Source: Flavobacterium sp. (GTDB lineage Bacteria > Bacteroidota > Bacteroidia > Flavobacteriales > Flavobacteriaceae). From it: 64,000 bases of DNA. Shown piece after piece: positions 9,092-18,756 of the stretch (the stretch's first letter is position 1; every line of letters begins with the position of its first letter). Under the pieces are notes generated by a model that ran no database searches, was not told the DNA's origin, and was given only the letters and a program-made list of their open reading frames with translations. The position numbers and the translations under genes are program-made. The stretch is from assembly GCF_035195345.1 (NCBI RefSeq), contig NZ_CP136574.1, positions 1,975,871 through 2,039,870 on the forward strand, given 5' to 3'.

Positions 9092-12000
9092 TTATCTTTT
9101 TAAACTAAAATGCGATTTGAATTCTTTTCTGGTGTTATCTTCAGTATATTCTACTTTAAACCAATAGTCTGTTGAAGGCATTAGTTCACCATTAAAGATA
9201 CCGTCCCAACCTGAAGTTTCTGGACTAATCTGCTTCAATAATTTACCGTATCGATCATAAATTGTTATTACAGCTTCATATTCAATAGGTAGATAGATAT
9301 TCCAACTATCATTGTAACCATCACCATTTGGTGTGAAATAATTGATATATGTTATGGTTTGAATCGTATTAGACAAAAGCAAACCACATCCCTTATTATC
9401 TCTTACATAAATGTTGTAACTTCCATTGGATAAATTATTGAATATTGGACTAGATTGCCAATCTAATCCGTTTAAACTATATTCATAGATTCCAAATCCT
9501 CCAATTGCTGTGGCTTGTATTGATGCTAAATCAGATGAGAAAGCAGGGGTTATTAATTCTGCAATTATGCTTGCTGGTTCTGATGATAATGTTATGTTTA
9601 CTGAATCTGTAAACGTACATGAAGTGTCTAAATTTGTAACTGTTACTTCATAAGTTCCTGCAGCAGTTACATTAAAAGAAGGTACATTACCACTAGGATT
9701 TGTAGGTATCCAAGCATAACTGTAATTACCAGTTGTTGTAGGAGTAGCATTAATTCTTCGTGAGCCCAATCCTGACTCCGGATCAATACAGATGACAAAA
9801 TCATCCCCTAAATTAGTGTCTGGTAATTGATTAACAATTAATTCTAAAAATGGACCTAATCCTGCACAATCATAAAGGTTACTTTCAATTCGAACCCAAA
9901 TGAGTTGATTGTTGGCAACCGTATTTCTGAAATTAGTTATGTTTGTTATAACATTTTGTTCCGTTTCTGCATCAGCTTGATTAAGATAGTAGGTAAATGT
10001 ATACGATTGTCCTGAAGGAAATAGATTGGTTAATGCGGGTTCAATTTCAGTTAAATTAAAATATCCTATTCCATCTCCATCTGGATCAGTTGCGTTTATG
10101 TAATCATCACAAACATCGTTAATAGTATACCTATACGTTTGAGGAATTATTGTAGCTGAAACGATTAAAATTACTTTTGATGTTTTGAAACAACCATTTG
10201 AGTTTGTTATTCTTACCCATACTTCATCTCCGTTATAAGCATTAAATGAAACAGCATCAAAAACTAAATCTGTATTATTGTCTGCTCCAGCTAAACTATT
10301 ATGGTAGGTATACGTTAAGCTTGTGTCTGTTGAAATTAACAAGTTAGCTTGTGTTAAATTAAATGTAGTTCTTGCATCCGTATCTATATCACATTGTTTT
10401 AATAAAATGTTGTTATTAATAATTGGAACGGGTCTTACATTTAAATTAAATGAGGTTATGATAAAACATCCGGTTGTAATATTTGTTAATCTAACATAGA
10501 TAATTCTATCATTAGTGTAAATTGTAGTTATACTATTTTGTCCAAAGGAAGCTTCGATAGGATCTAAATGATAACTTACAGCAATTCCAGTCTGTGAACC
10601 TATAATCTCTGCATCTTTTGAAGATAAATTAAAAGTAGTAAAACCATTTGCGTCATTTCCATCAATTGTATTGTCACATTCTTCTAATGCTGATATGGGA
10701 AAAACATTAGGAATCGGGTTAATAGTGACGCTTATTTCTGAAGTTACAGGAGGGCATACCCCAATGGCAGGGAGTGTATATTTATAAATTCCAGGTAAAT
10801 CTATAGCTGGATTAAACTCATCTGTTCCTGAATTCAAATTAGGACTCCAACTTCCTCCAGTTTGTGCGGAAGAACCTAATAAAGGGAATAAATGAAAAGG
10901 TGTATCGTTAATACATTTGGTCACACTTGCATTATCTCCTGCAGAAACAGCTTGAAAAACTGCTACTGTAACTGTTACAGTAACAGGAATATTAATTCCT
11001 CCACAAGTAATATTAAATGAATAGTCATAATTTCCAGGTGGGTCAATGGCTCCATTAAAAATGCCGTTTCCACTACTTAGTGAAGGAGTCCAAGTCCCAT
11101 TAGGTAATGGATTTCCAATGATTGCATCAAATAAATCAATACTCTCGTTTGAACAAATAGAAACATTAGTATCTTCAGGAATACTTCCAAACCCTGAATA
11201 ATAGCCACCATATCCTGCAAAACCACTTGCTCCAAAAACACCAACTGCTAATGGGCCATCGGATTCTATTTTTACATCACCTACAGTATTGGAAATTCTA
11301 TAAGTCACCCATTCATTATTTCCTAAAACCGCTTGTGGTAAAGCTGATGTTGGAACGTTATTTACCAAAACAATTGAACCCGAATGTGTTACGGCAATAA
11401 TTTCACCCGTGTATTGGGTAAATCCAATAGAGTTAATACTTGGTATTAAATCAACACTCTTTTGCCAATAACAGCTTAGAGGCGGAATAAAATTTAATCC
11501 AGAAGTAGCATCACTTATGTCACCAGCGATAATTTGATATAGGTAAACAGGTTTGTCACTTTTAATATACATATTTTGATTATTTGTGCCCTGATAAAAC
11601 GAGGTAGGAGCCAAATAATAATCGCCTGCATTTAAATTTGTTATAGGTGTTGTTGAATCATTTATATAAATGTTTGTATTATCTTCTGTTGCTATAACTA
11701 AGGGACGCTCTGTATTATCACTACCATTTCCTTTTACAACAACATATTCATTACCAACTTTTTCTACAGGAACAATTTGGTCTAAATTAAAATCTTGACC
11801 ATCAAAAGCCGACATCATACCAGCTAATGCATTACCTGTATTTACAGCAATAGGCTTGTCAGATGTGATGTTAGCTCCAATAAAACCAGTTAAATTAGCA
11901 GGTGTATCAGTATAGCCTGATAAAATAACGCTTTCACCACTATTTAATACAAAATTTTGAGTGTCAGATGTTATATTCCCTGTACTTGACGCAAATACTA

Positions 12001-12535
12001 CATCTGTATCGTAATCAGAAACAGCAACAATTGTATTGTCTTCTGTAGCCATTATACTTGCAACAAAATTTCTAGCCGCTCCTTCTGAATTTTGAGGCAA
12101 ACTTCCAACTCTAAAATTTGTTCCAGTTCCAGATTTACCTTTAGAAACTAACATTTCAGCATGATTTGTAGATCTTACTCTAAAACTCACATAAAAATCT
12201 TTATTCCCTTCTAGTATCAAACCGAAATTATTTCTTATAATATTCACATCGTCAAGTGGGCGAAACATAAGTGAATTTTGTCCATTTCCAATAAATATTT
12301 GTTGCGGATTTCCTTGTGAAATAGTAAAAGGAGATCCGTTTAATGGAATGCCATTTCCTGAAGTAATAGTTACTTGAAATGGTGTAGGTGAAGGTGTTGA
12401 TAAATATATATAATGGTCATTTACAACATTAGCATCTCTAGAATGTAAAGGCGGAATCCAATGTTTATTACTTAATTGGGTAAATCCTAATTGAGTAAAA
12501 TTAAAAAATATAATTACAAAAAAAATCCTTAACAT
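9092..12535 (-). CDS. T9SS type B sorting-domain protein with IgGFc-binding-like N-terminus
   Basis: 1147 residues. A signal peptide (LRIFFVIIFFNFTQLGFTQ) is followed by about 430 residues resembling the IgGFc-binding/adhesin domain (HWIPPL, VASIMATEDNTIVAVSDYD, LVIATEDNTNIYIND, PVYLYQIIAG). Several Ig-like repeats with paired Cys follow. The C-terminus is a gliding-motility-associated type B sorting domain with YFTPNGDGYNDSWN, ITIYDRYGKLLKQI and PSTDYWFKVEY. The protein is predicted to be exported by T9SS and attached to the cell surface. Unlike the adhesin at 1-4788 it has no PorP/SprF gene next to it; the neighbour upstream is a large outer-membrane protein, 58 bases away. Ligand unknown. 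Confidence 0.88.
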   Translation of the reverse strand: MLRIFFVIIFFNFTQLGFTQLSNKHWIPPLHSRDANVVNDHYIYLSTPSPTPFQVTITSGNGIPLNGSPFTISQGNPQQIFIGNGQNSLMFRPLDDVNIIRNNFGLILEGNKDFYVSFRVRSTNHAEMLVSKGKSGTGTNFRVGSLPQNSEGAARNFVASIMATEDNTIVAVSDYDTDVVFASSTGNITSDTQNFVLNSGESVILSGYTDTPANLTGFIGANITSDKPIAVNTGNALAGMMSAFDGQDFNLDQIVPVEKVGNEYVVVKGNGSDNTERPLVIATEDNTNIYINDSTTPITNLNAGDYYLAPTSFYQGTNNQNMYIKSDKPVYLYQIIAGDISDATSGLNFIPPLSCYWQKSVDLIPSINSIGFTQYTGEIIAVTHSGSIVLVNNVPTSALPQAVLGNNEWVTYRISNTVGDVKIESDGPLAVGVFGASGFAGYGGYYSGFGSIPEDTNVSICSNESIDLFDAIIGNPLPNGTWTPSLSSGNGIFNGAIDPPGNYDYSFNITCGGINIPVTVTVTVAVFQAVSAGDNASVTKCINDTPFHLFPLLGSSAQTGGSWSPNLNSGTDEFNPAIDLPGIYKYTLPAIGVCPPVTSEISVTINPIPNVFPISALEECDNTIDGNDANGFTTFNLSSKDAEIIGSQTGIAVSYHLDPIEASFGQNSITTIYTNDRIIYVRLTNITTGCFIITSFNLNVRPVPIINNNILLKQCDIDTDARTTFNLTQANLLISTDTSLTYTYHNSLAGADNNTDLVFDAVSFNAYNGDEVWVRITNSNGCFKTSKVILIVSATIIPQTYRYTINDVCDDYINATDPDGDGIGYFNLTEIEPALTNLFPSGQSYTFTYYLNQADAETEQNVITNITNFRNTVANNQLIWVRIESNLYDCAGLGPFLELIVNQLPDTNLGDDFVICIDPESGLGSRRINATPTTTGNYSYAWIPTNPSGNVPSFNVTAAGTYEVTVTNLDTSCTFTDSVNITLSSEPASIIAELITPAFSSDLASIQATAIGGFGIYEYSLNGLDWQSSPIFNNLSNGSYNIYVRDNKGCGLLLSNTIQTITYINYFTPNGDGYNDSWNIYLPIEYEAVITIYDRYGKLLKQISPETSGWDGIFNGELMPSTDYWFKVEYTEDNTRKEFKSHFSLKR

Positions 12536-12593
12536 ATCATGGGTTTTAATTGGTAAATTTAATTAGAAATAGAGATAAATTAATATTTTTTAA

Positions 12594-15500
12594 CTAAAAA
12601 AATGCTCTCAATTGTACATTGCCTGTATGAATCGTTTTACTAGTTTCGCTATTTCGGCCTTGATAGTTAATATTAATGTCTAAATATTGAGTCAAGTTTT
12701 TCTGCAAAAGTAAGCGCCAAGTTTGATTTTTACCAGGTTGTAAACCTTCTAACATCTGAAAACCAACGGCTGACAATACATTTCCATCATACGAATTGTT
12801 ATACATTGAAAACTCACCATTCATGCTAAATCCTTTTTCACTATTGAAGGTAAAAGAAGTTCCCAATCTATTTTGTGTTAAGGTTTCTAATGCGCCAATT
12901 TGATTTTCTTTTTGTTGAAATTCAAAGAAAACATCCCAACTCGCATTTTTTGAAAACAAATAGCCAATTTTTGGTTCTACTTGATAACTTTCAATTTCAA
13001 AATTTCTACTTGGATAATTTTCTGAATCGGATTTGCTTGTTGTGGTATTTCCTGAAAAAGTAAACAACCAACTTTTTTTTACCAAATGTTGATATTGTAA
13101 TTGATGTGACTGATTTTTAGCCGAAATACTTCCTACAGAAAGCAAATTTTGACTTTTGTTTAACAAGAACGAATAAGTGGTTGAATGACGTTGTTTACCA
13201 CGATTAAAAAATAAACTATTTCTAAAATTCGTATTCAAACCAATTAATTCTTCTTCCTCTTTTGAAAACGGATTCAAATCGAAATTAGCGCCATTTCTTT
13301 TTATTTTTCGATCGATTAAAAACGAAGTTTGATTATAAAAGTGCGAGGCAAATTTTTTAAAACCGTTTTCATTTTGCCATTGGTTAAAATTGAAATTCAA
13401 CGCTTGCGAAAATTTATTTTGATGGGTTCTAATGAAAACTTGATTCGGTAAAAAAACCCGAACATAAATTGCTAAATCTGGATAAGGCGCAATTTCAAAT
13501 TCTTGTAATTCCTGAATTCCATTACTGTTATAATCGTTCCACATATAAACACCTTGCCCGGGTTCTACTTGTAAGTAAGTAAATTCTTGTTGGGCAATGG
13601 TTCCAGAACTAGTTTGATAAGCGGTTGTAGTTTGTAGTATTTGTCCAAAAAACCGATCCGAGTACAAAATTCTGGAGTTAAACGATGGTTCGTCTTTTAA
13701 ACTAGTATCTTCATATTTTAAGGTGCGATAATTCAAAAACACACTCAAATTGCTTTTTTCGGTTTTAATTAATTGTGATTTTAAGTAATACGAATTCGAA
13801 TGATTTACACGTTCAATCCGATTGTTTTGTAAACTATCATTTTGGCGTTGTAAAAAACCTAATTCCACAAAAACCTTTGTCGAATCGCCTCTTCCCACAA
13901 ATGCACCATATTCAAAAAAACGTTGACTCAAGGCCGAAAATGTATTGGTTGCTTTTAGTTTTTCGGAATTATCTTCCAAATTTACGGTAGCGCCGACCCA
14001 ATTTTTACCCAATTTATACGACGAGCGATTTTGACTTCTAGCGAAAGACGAATTAGAAAGTTCGTAATCGCTTTTCATTACACTCGAATTACTCCAAAAT
14101 ATCCAATTTTTTGTGGCATATCTTCCTGAAAAAGTATGTTTATTTCCTGAAAAAGCATCGCCAAAAGCTAAGTTTTCAAACTGATAAAGCGCTTTTCCTT
14201 TGTTGTTGAAATTAAAATCTAATCCCGAAGTCAAAAAACTTTGATTGCCTAATAAAGTCGAAGTAATGTTCCAATCTCGATTAAATTCGATGTTGTACAA
14301 ACGTTCAATGGTTTTGAAATTTTCTTGCACCAACTGATAATTTGCAAATGCATCAATCTTAGTTTTTCCATCAAAAAGGCGTTGCTTTCCATTGAATTTT
14401 CCAGCAAATCCTTTGTTATTATTGTCATCTAAAGTCGAATACAAATTTTGGTCGCTGTTGCTTAATGCTACTTCAAAATCCAAAAGCGTTTTTTCGCTGG
14501 GATTGTATTTTCCTAAAATCGTTGCCATTTGAATTTTTGTAGGCGAAATCAAACGGACAATGGGTTCATAATTTCCTTGCGGAATTCCAGCTATTGGTGC
14601 AACATATTCATAAATTTTTCCAACCGCTTGATTGTTGACTAAAACGTAATTTCCTTGATTGTTTCCCACTAACGAAAATCGCACATTATACAATTCGTCT
14701 GTTGGATTATTCGAATATTCAAATACTTCCACAGCACCAACAATCACTTTTTTGTACAGAATTTTATTTTCGGAATAGGAATCTAAATAAGCTGAGGGTC
14801 CATTCATTTGCAAAATATCATCACCCGCATTTTGTAAAATATCAATTTGTTCCGAAGATAAATTCTGTTGCAACGGCTGGTTTTTAACATCACTTTCTGA
14901 GTAAACATATCCGCCAATTTGCCAATTTTCTCGCTCGTGCGAAATTCCACCATATGTTATAAATCGGTTAAAATTTCTATCGGTGTATTGATATTCTACG
15001 TTGATTCGCATTTCGGAAGTAATCGGAAATAAAGAAGTAAAAATGATTTCTCCAGCGTTGTAATCGATGATATAATCGTTGTTTTCGCCACGAGTTTTCA
15101 AAATTCCGTTCACATAAACGCGTTCCGAACCTGAAATTACCAAAACATACAACTCGTTATTATTGCCGCGTAATTTATACGGACCCTGATTTCCTTCCTG
15201 ACCAACAAATGTGCTTCTTGCATATTGTCCACGAACCAAAGCTCCAGTAGCAACTACTTCGGTTTTTTTATCGGGTGTTCCAAAGGTAAAACGTGTGGAT
15301 AAACCTTGTACTTTTTTGTTGAAATTAAGGAAAGCAGATTTTCTATTTTCCAGAAATAAATCGCCGGCACGAATGTTCCATTTATCCGAAAATAATTCGA
15401 TGAAGATTTGGTCAAATTCGTCTAATTTTTGCGAATAACCACCTTCTTGCAACGGTATATTACTGTCTTGAATCGAAGCACGCAAACTGACTTTGTCTGA

Positions 15501-15998
15501 AATTTTTCCTGTGATTTGCAAATCTAAATTCGAATTCACCACCGTGTTTTGATTATTTCCAACCGTAACACCACGCGTAATACTCCCCGAAGTATTTAAT
15601 CCGTCGAAAGGTTTGAATTTAGTGTTCTTTTCTTTTTTGAAAACAACTAATTTTCCTGCTTCGTTAGAAACCACTTTGTCGTCATCGTAAATGGAATACG
15701 TTTTGGTTATAAAATCCGGAAATTTTGAATAGCGAATCACTAACGAATCAGAAGTATTGATGTCTTTGGTAAAAACTAAAGTTCCTTTTTGAAAATTTAC
15801 TTTGTAAAAGCTAGTGTCAATGACTTTTCCATTTTTGTCTTTAATTTCAAAAAAGGAATTGTTCAAACTAAATTTTTCAATTGAAATAATATCTTTTGAA
15901 AACGCAATTTTTTTAGTTGGGTACGATTGTAACGTCTCTTGAGCATAACCTCCCAAAAAACACAACAGAAATCCCGCTAAAAAAACAATTTTTTGCAT
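12594..15998 (-). CDS. Large outer-membrane beta-barrel protein, SprA-like N-terminal motif
   Basis: 1134 residues. A signal peptide ends near residue 19 (GGYAQ). The first about 130 residues form a beta-rich periplasmic domain. Next comes a segment with GSITRGVTVGNNQNTVVNSN, LRASIQDSNIPLQEGG and a FDQIFIELFSDKWNIRAGD stretch, which I associate from memory with the T9SS translocon SprA and related Bacteroidota barrels. Alternating beta strands rich in aromatic girdles fill the rest, and the protein ends in VQLRAFF, a C-terminal Phe as required for outer-membrane insertion. It is under half the size of SprA, so it is not SprA itself. First gene of the (-) run down to queD; a TACTTTTG -7 box lies at 16021-16028. 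Function unknown. Confidence 0.75.
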   Translation of the reverse strand: MQKIVFLAGFLLCFLGGYAQETLQSYPTKKIAFSKDIISIEKFSLNNSFFEIKDKNGKVIDTSFYKVNFQKGTLVFTKDINTSDSLVIRYSKFPDFITKTYSIYDDDKVVSNEAGKLVVFKKEKNTKFKPFDGLNTSGSITRGVTVGNNQNTVVNSNLDLQITGKISDKVSLRASIQDSNIPLQEGGYSQKLDEFDQIFIELFSDKWNIRAGDLFLENRKSAFLNFNKKVQGLSTRFTFGTPDKKTEVVATGALVRGQYARSTFVGQEGNQGPYKLRGNNNELYVLVISGSERVYVNGILKTRGENNDYIIDYNAGEIIFTSLFPITSEMRINVEYQYTDRNFNRFITYGGISHERENWQIGGYVYSESDVKNQPLQQNLSSEQIDILQNAGDDILQMNGPSAYLDSYSENKILYKKVIVGAVEVFEYSNNPTDELYNVRFSLVGNNQGNYVLVNNQAVGKIYEYVAPIAGIPQGNYEPIVRLISPTKIQMATILGKYNPSEKTLLDFEVALSNSDQNLYSTLDDNNNKGFAGKFNGKQRLFDGKTKIDAFANYQLVQENFKTIERLYNIEFNRDWNITSTLLGNQSFLTSGLDFNFNNKGKALYQFENLAFGDAFSGNKHTFSGRYATKNWIFWSNSSVMKSDYELSNSSFARSQNRSSYKLGKNWVGATVNLEDNSEKLKATNTFSALSQRFFEYGAFVGRGDSTKVFVELGFLQRQNDSLQNNRIERVNHSNSYYLKSQLIKTEKSNLSVFLNYRTLKYEDTSLKDEPSFNSRILYSDRFFGQILQTTTAYQTSSGTIAQQEFTYLQVEPGQGVYMWNDYNSNGIQELQEFEIAPYPDLAIYVRVFLPNQVFIRTHQNKFSQALNFNFNQWQNENGFKKFASHFYNQTSFLIDRKIKRNGANFDLNPFSKEEEELIGLNTNFRNSLFFNRGKQRHSTTYSFLLNKSQNLLSVGSISAKNQSHQLQYQHLVKKSWLFTFSGNTTTSKSDSENYPSRNFEIESYQVEPKIGYLFSKNASWDVFFEFQQKENQIGALETLTQNRLGTSFTFNSEKGFSMNGEFSMYNNSYDGNVLSAVGFQMLEGLQPGKNQTWRLLLQKNLTQYLDININYQGRNSETSKTIHTGNVQLRAFF

Positions 15999-16457
15999 AA
16001 ATACTATAACTCCGAATCTTCAAAAGTAGTATTTATTGTTGGAAAGTTTTATTAAGATAGATTTTGTTGTTTGAAAAATAAAATAGAAAAGTTGAAATTT
16101 TAACAAAATGTACTGAAAAACTAAAGCAATGTTTTTGAAAAAGGGTTTCAAATTTCGCCTCGAAAAATATCTTAGATTTAAAAATTATTTAAATATTCAC
16201 AAGTAAGAATTATTTTTTTGAAACCGTAAAATTTTATATAAAAAACCGTAAAATCATAAGATGATTAAATGTTTAATTTGTGTATGATTACAAGTAAAAC
16301 TCAATACGTTATCAGAACATTGCTTACTGAACTTTGATTTAAAGTAAGAATTTGAAGAGATGGTTATTTTTTAATATTTTGAGTTTGTTTGTGATGGGGA
16401 AAATAAGCCGAACAGATACCCGAAAAAGATAGTAGGTTTTAAAAAAGTTTATTAAAA
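15999..16457. other. 459-bp AT-rich intergenic region with a 12-bp direct repeat
   Basis: It separates divergent genes. It holds the - strand -7 box at 16021-16028 and two copies of AAACCGTAAAAT at 16221-16232 and 16243-16254, spaced exactly 22 bases. I see no clear + strand -7 box for the gene at 16458, no stable hairpin, and no credible coding frame beyond a 25-codon one. Confidence 0.6.
16021..16028 (-). promoter_or_regulatory. -7 box (TACTTTTG) for the outer-membrane protein operon
   Basis: The + strand reads CAAAAGTA, i.e. TACTTTTG on the - strand, a perfect match to the Bacteroidota TAnnTTTG element, 22 bases before the start codon at 15998. No TTG is visible at -33. Confidence 0.6.
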
Positions 16458-17195
16458 ATGAAAAAAATAATTTTATTAGGTGCATTTACTAGTTTATTAA
16501 CATTTTTGAATTTATCTTGTTCTGAGGAACAACCTGAAAATTTGATTGAATATCGTAAAAATGACATTGAAATTTATCAAAGAGAGTTGCAAGATGTTAA
16601 CTATGAAAAATTAACCTTTGATAGTGAAGAGTTTTTAAAATCGAATGAATGGTTGCAAAAAAATAGTTTTTTTAAAATGAATTTTAATTGTAATGAGTTG
16701 TATAAGGTTACTTCAAAATTAGATAATAAATCATATGTTGGTCTTGATATAGATATTCTGAATTGTTATATAGAGGGATATAGAATTAAAAATTATGTGG
16801 TTTTTCATGAATTGTCAAATGGTAAAAAGTTTATATATTTACAGAGAGATATTATTAAAAACAACACACAAATTGTTCAATTTTTAGATATTAATAATGG
16901 TGAGGTGATGGATTATTATTTATATAATTGTTCAGAGGACGACTACATCCTTTATCAAAGTAAACTTAATGAATCTGTTGGAGGATTAGGGTTAAGACAT
17001 ATTTGTTATAAATCTTTTAAATCATGTTATAATAATACCAAAGCAGGTTTAGTTCAAAGCCCAACCGATGAAGTTTTATGTGAATGGCTTCCATGCGCGA
17101 CAATGGCGTATTCATTTTGCGCACTTGCTTATGTAGACGGTTATATTGCAACTGCAGGCGGTTTTAACCCAGGAGATTGTACAAAAATTATTTAA
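16458..17195 (+). CDS. Cysteine-rich lipoprotein of unknown function
   Basis: 245 residues; not recognised. The N-terminus is a lipoprotein signal with lipobox NLSC (C21), so it should be anchored in an outer or inner membrane leaflet. Residues 25-180 are charged and mixed alpha/beta with Cys at 78, 103 and 158. The last 63 residues hold six more Cys (183, 190, 208, 213, 221, 241) in a compact small-residue-rich tail containing LPCATMAYSFCALAYVDG, suggesting a disulfide-bonded module. The gene is AT-rich, preceded by a long intergenic region and followed after 11 bases by a small membrane protein, together forming an isolated two-gene unit between conserved core genes. It could be a species-specific surface lipoprotein or part of a competition/immunity pair; the sequence does not decide. 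Confidence 0.75.
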   Translation: MKKIILLGAFTSLLTFLNLSCSEEQPENLIEYRKNDIEIYQRELQDVNYEKLTFDSEEFLKSNEWLQKNSFFKMNFNCNELYKVTSKLDNKSYVGLDIDILNCYIEGYRIKNYVVFHELSNGKKFIYLQRDIIKNNTQIVQFLDINNGEVMDYYLYNCSEDDYILYQSKLNESVGGLGLRHICYKSFKSCYNNTKAGLVQSPTDEVLCEWLPCATMAYSFCALAYVDGYIATAGGFNPGDCTKII

Positions 17196-17206
17196 ATTAA
17201 TTATAT

Positions 17207-17404
17207 ATGAAAAAATCAAAATATTTTCTATTCACTGGACTATTCTTCTTTGTTTTTTCTTGTGTTCTCTTGATATTAAAAGCGTATGATATTGCAAATG
17301 AGGAAAAATATGAGGTTAAACAAATTTTATTAATTATATCTACGATTCTGTATATAGTTTCATTGTCTGTTTATGTAATAATGAAGTTTGTTTTGAAAAA
17401 ATAA
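17207..17404 (+). CDS. Small two-helix membrane protein, 65 residues
   Basis: Not recognised. It has two predicted transmembrane helices, at about residues 8-26 (FLFTGLFFFVFSCVLLILKA) and 41-61 (ILLIISTILYIVSLSVYVIM), joined by a charged loop (NEEKYEVKQ) and flanked by Lys at both ends, so both termini are probably cytosolic. It starts 11 bases after the Cys-rich lipoprotein stop and is followed by a strong terminator, so the two are very likely co-transcribed. Size and layout resemble immunity or accessory membrane proteins, but nothing in the sequence proves this. Confidence 0.65.
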   Translation: MKKSKYFLFTGLFFFVFSCVLLILKAYDIANEEKYEVKQILLIISTILYIVSLSVYVIMKFVLKK

Positions 17405-17424
17405 CTCCTCATTAAGTTTTATAC

Positions 17425-17457
17425 AAAAAGAGTTTTGCATAAAGCAAAACTCTTTTT
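17425..17457. terminator. Bidirectional terminator
   Basis: AAAAAGAGTTTTGC/GCAAAACTCTTTTT perfect 14-bp stem with a 5-base loop, between the convergent stops at 17404 and 17478. Confidence 0.85.
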
Positions 17458-17477
17458 ATGTTTTTAGTTTTTAATTC

Positions 17478-18731
17478 TTATTCTTTAGTTATTACCTGCA
17501 TCGTTTCTCTAGAAATCTGACGAAGCAATATCGTTTTGTTCGTTTCTACGACTTTTGCTGCGTTTTCGTCAAAATGTCTGATGGTGTAAAGCGATACGTT
17601 TTCGTTATATGAAACTTTGAATTTTTTAGCCAATACTTTTCGCAACTCTTCAAAATTGTTGTACTTGTCTTCAATACAAACGGAAAAACTAATTGCGGTG
17701 TTTTGAATTAAATTCACTTTGATTTTGTATTTCGAAAACAAAGCAAAGATTTCACTGATGTGATTTTCCATGATGAAATCGAAATCAATAGACGACAACG
17801 ACAATAACAATTGGTTTTTCTTTACGATGAAACAAGAGGTTTTAGGTTCTAAATCAGCACCTTTGGAAACGCTGGTTCCTGGTAAGGTTGGATTTACAAA
17901 CGATTTCACATACAACGGAATTTCCTTTTTCTGTAAAGGTTGTAATGTTTTTGGATGAATTACCGAAGCGCCATAAAACGCTAATTCAATTGCTTCTCTG
18001 TATGATATTTGGTTCAACAAAACGGCATTTTCAAAATATCTTGGATCAGCATTTAAGACGCCAGGAACGTCTTTCCAAATGGTAACACTTTCCGCACCTA
18101 AACAATAAGCAAAAATAGCAGCGGTATAATCAGAACCTTCGCGACCTAAAGTAGTGGTAAAATTATTCTCATCCGAACCTAAAAATCCTTGAGTAATGTT
18201 TAAGGTTTTCTTTTTAACGCCTTTTGAAATTAATTTTTGAGTGGTTTCCCAATCTACTTGCGCATCACGGTAATTGTTGTCAGTTTTGATTAATGGACGC
18301 ACATCAATCCAATTGTTTTTTAAGCCGCTATAATTGAAATAATGGCTTACAATCGTGGTAGAAACTAATTCTCCAATGCTCACCACTTGATCGTAAACAA
18401 AACTATAATTTGGCGATTTGTTGCTGCGAATGAAATATTCTAAATCGTCAAAATGTGCGTTTACATCAAAAAACACATCGTGCTCTTCGTCTTCAAATAA
18501 GTCTAATAAAATTTGGTTGTGGTATTTTCGAACTTCTTGAAGCGATGCATGCAATTCCTTCGATTTATCAAAGTAATTTTTGATTACCACTTCTAACGCA
18601 TTCGTGGTTTTTCCCATGGCGGAAATTACCAATAAAACATCTTCGTGTCCTACCGTGTTTAAAACATGCAATACGTTTTTTATTCCTTCGGCATCTTTAA
18701 CTGATGCACCTCCAAATTTGAATATTTTCAT
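17478..18731 (-). CDS. lysC: Aspartate kinase
   Basis: 417 residues from ATG 18731, where the kinase signature KIFKFGGASV begins at residue 2. A longer frame to 18797 adds a Leu-rich extension that overlaps the neighbouring acetyltransferase gene and is not likely. The amino-acid kinase domain covers about residues 1-280 (IGELVS, TLGREGSDYTAAIFAY, IWKDVPGVLNADPR). Two ACT-like regulatory segments occupy the C-terminal 120 residues. It phosphorylates aspartate, the first step to lysine, threonine, methionine and diaminopimelate. It is monofunctional: no homoserine dehydrogenase domain is attached. The ACT region implies feedback control, but the effector cannot be read. It shares a (-) run with the acetyltransferase upstream. 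Confidence 0.93.
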   Translation of the reverse strand: MKIFKFGGASVKDAEGIKNVLHVLNTVGHEDVLLVISAMGKTTNALEVVIKNYFDKSKELHASLQEVRKYHNQILLDLFEDEEHDVFFDVNAHFDDLEYFIRSNKSPNYSFVYDQVVSIGELVSTTIVSHYFNYSGLKNNWIDVRPLIKTDNNYRDAQVDWETTQKLISKGVKKKTLNITQGFLGSDENNFTTTLGREGSDYTAAIFAYCLGAESVTIWKDVPGVLNADPRYFENAVLLNQISYREAIELAFYGASVIHPKTLQPLQKKEIPLYVKSFVNPTLPGTSVSKGADLEPKTSCFIVKKNQLLLSLSSIDFDFIMENHISEIFALFSKYKIKVNLIQNTAISFSVCIEDKYNNFEELRKVLAKKFKVSYNENVSLYTIRHFDENAAKVVETNKTILLRQISRETMQVITKE

Positions 18732-18756
18732 TCTTAAAAGTATTAAGATTCTAGTA

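Noticed and set aside
16129..16206. 25-codon basic frame (starting MFLKKGFKFRLEKYL) in the 459-bp spacer
   Set aside because: Too short, without a promoter or neighbour support; likely chance in AT-rich sequence.
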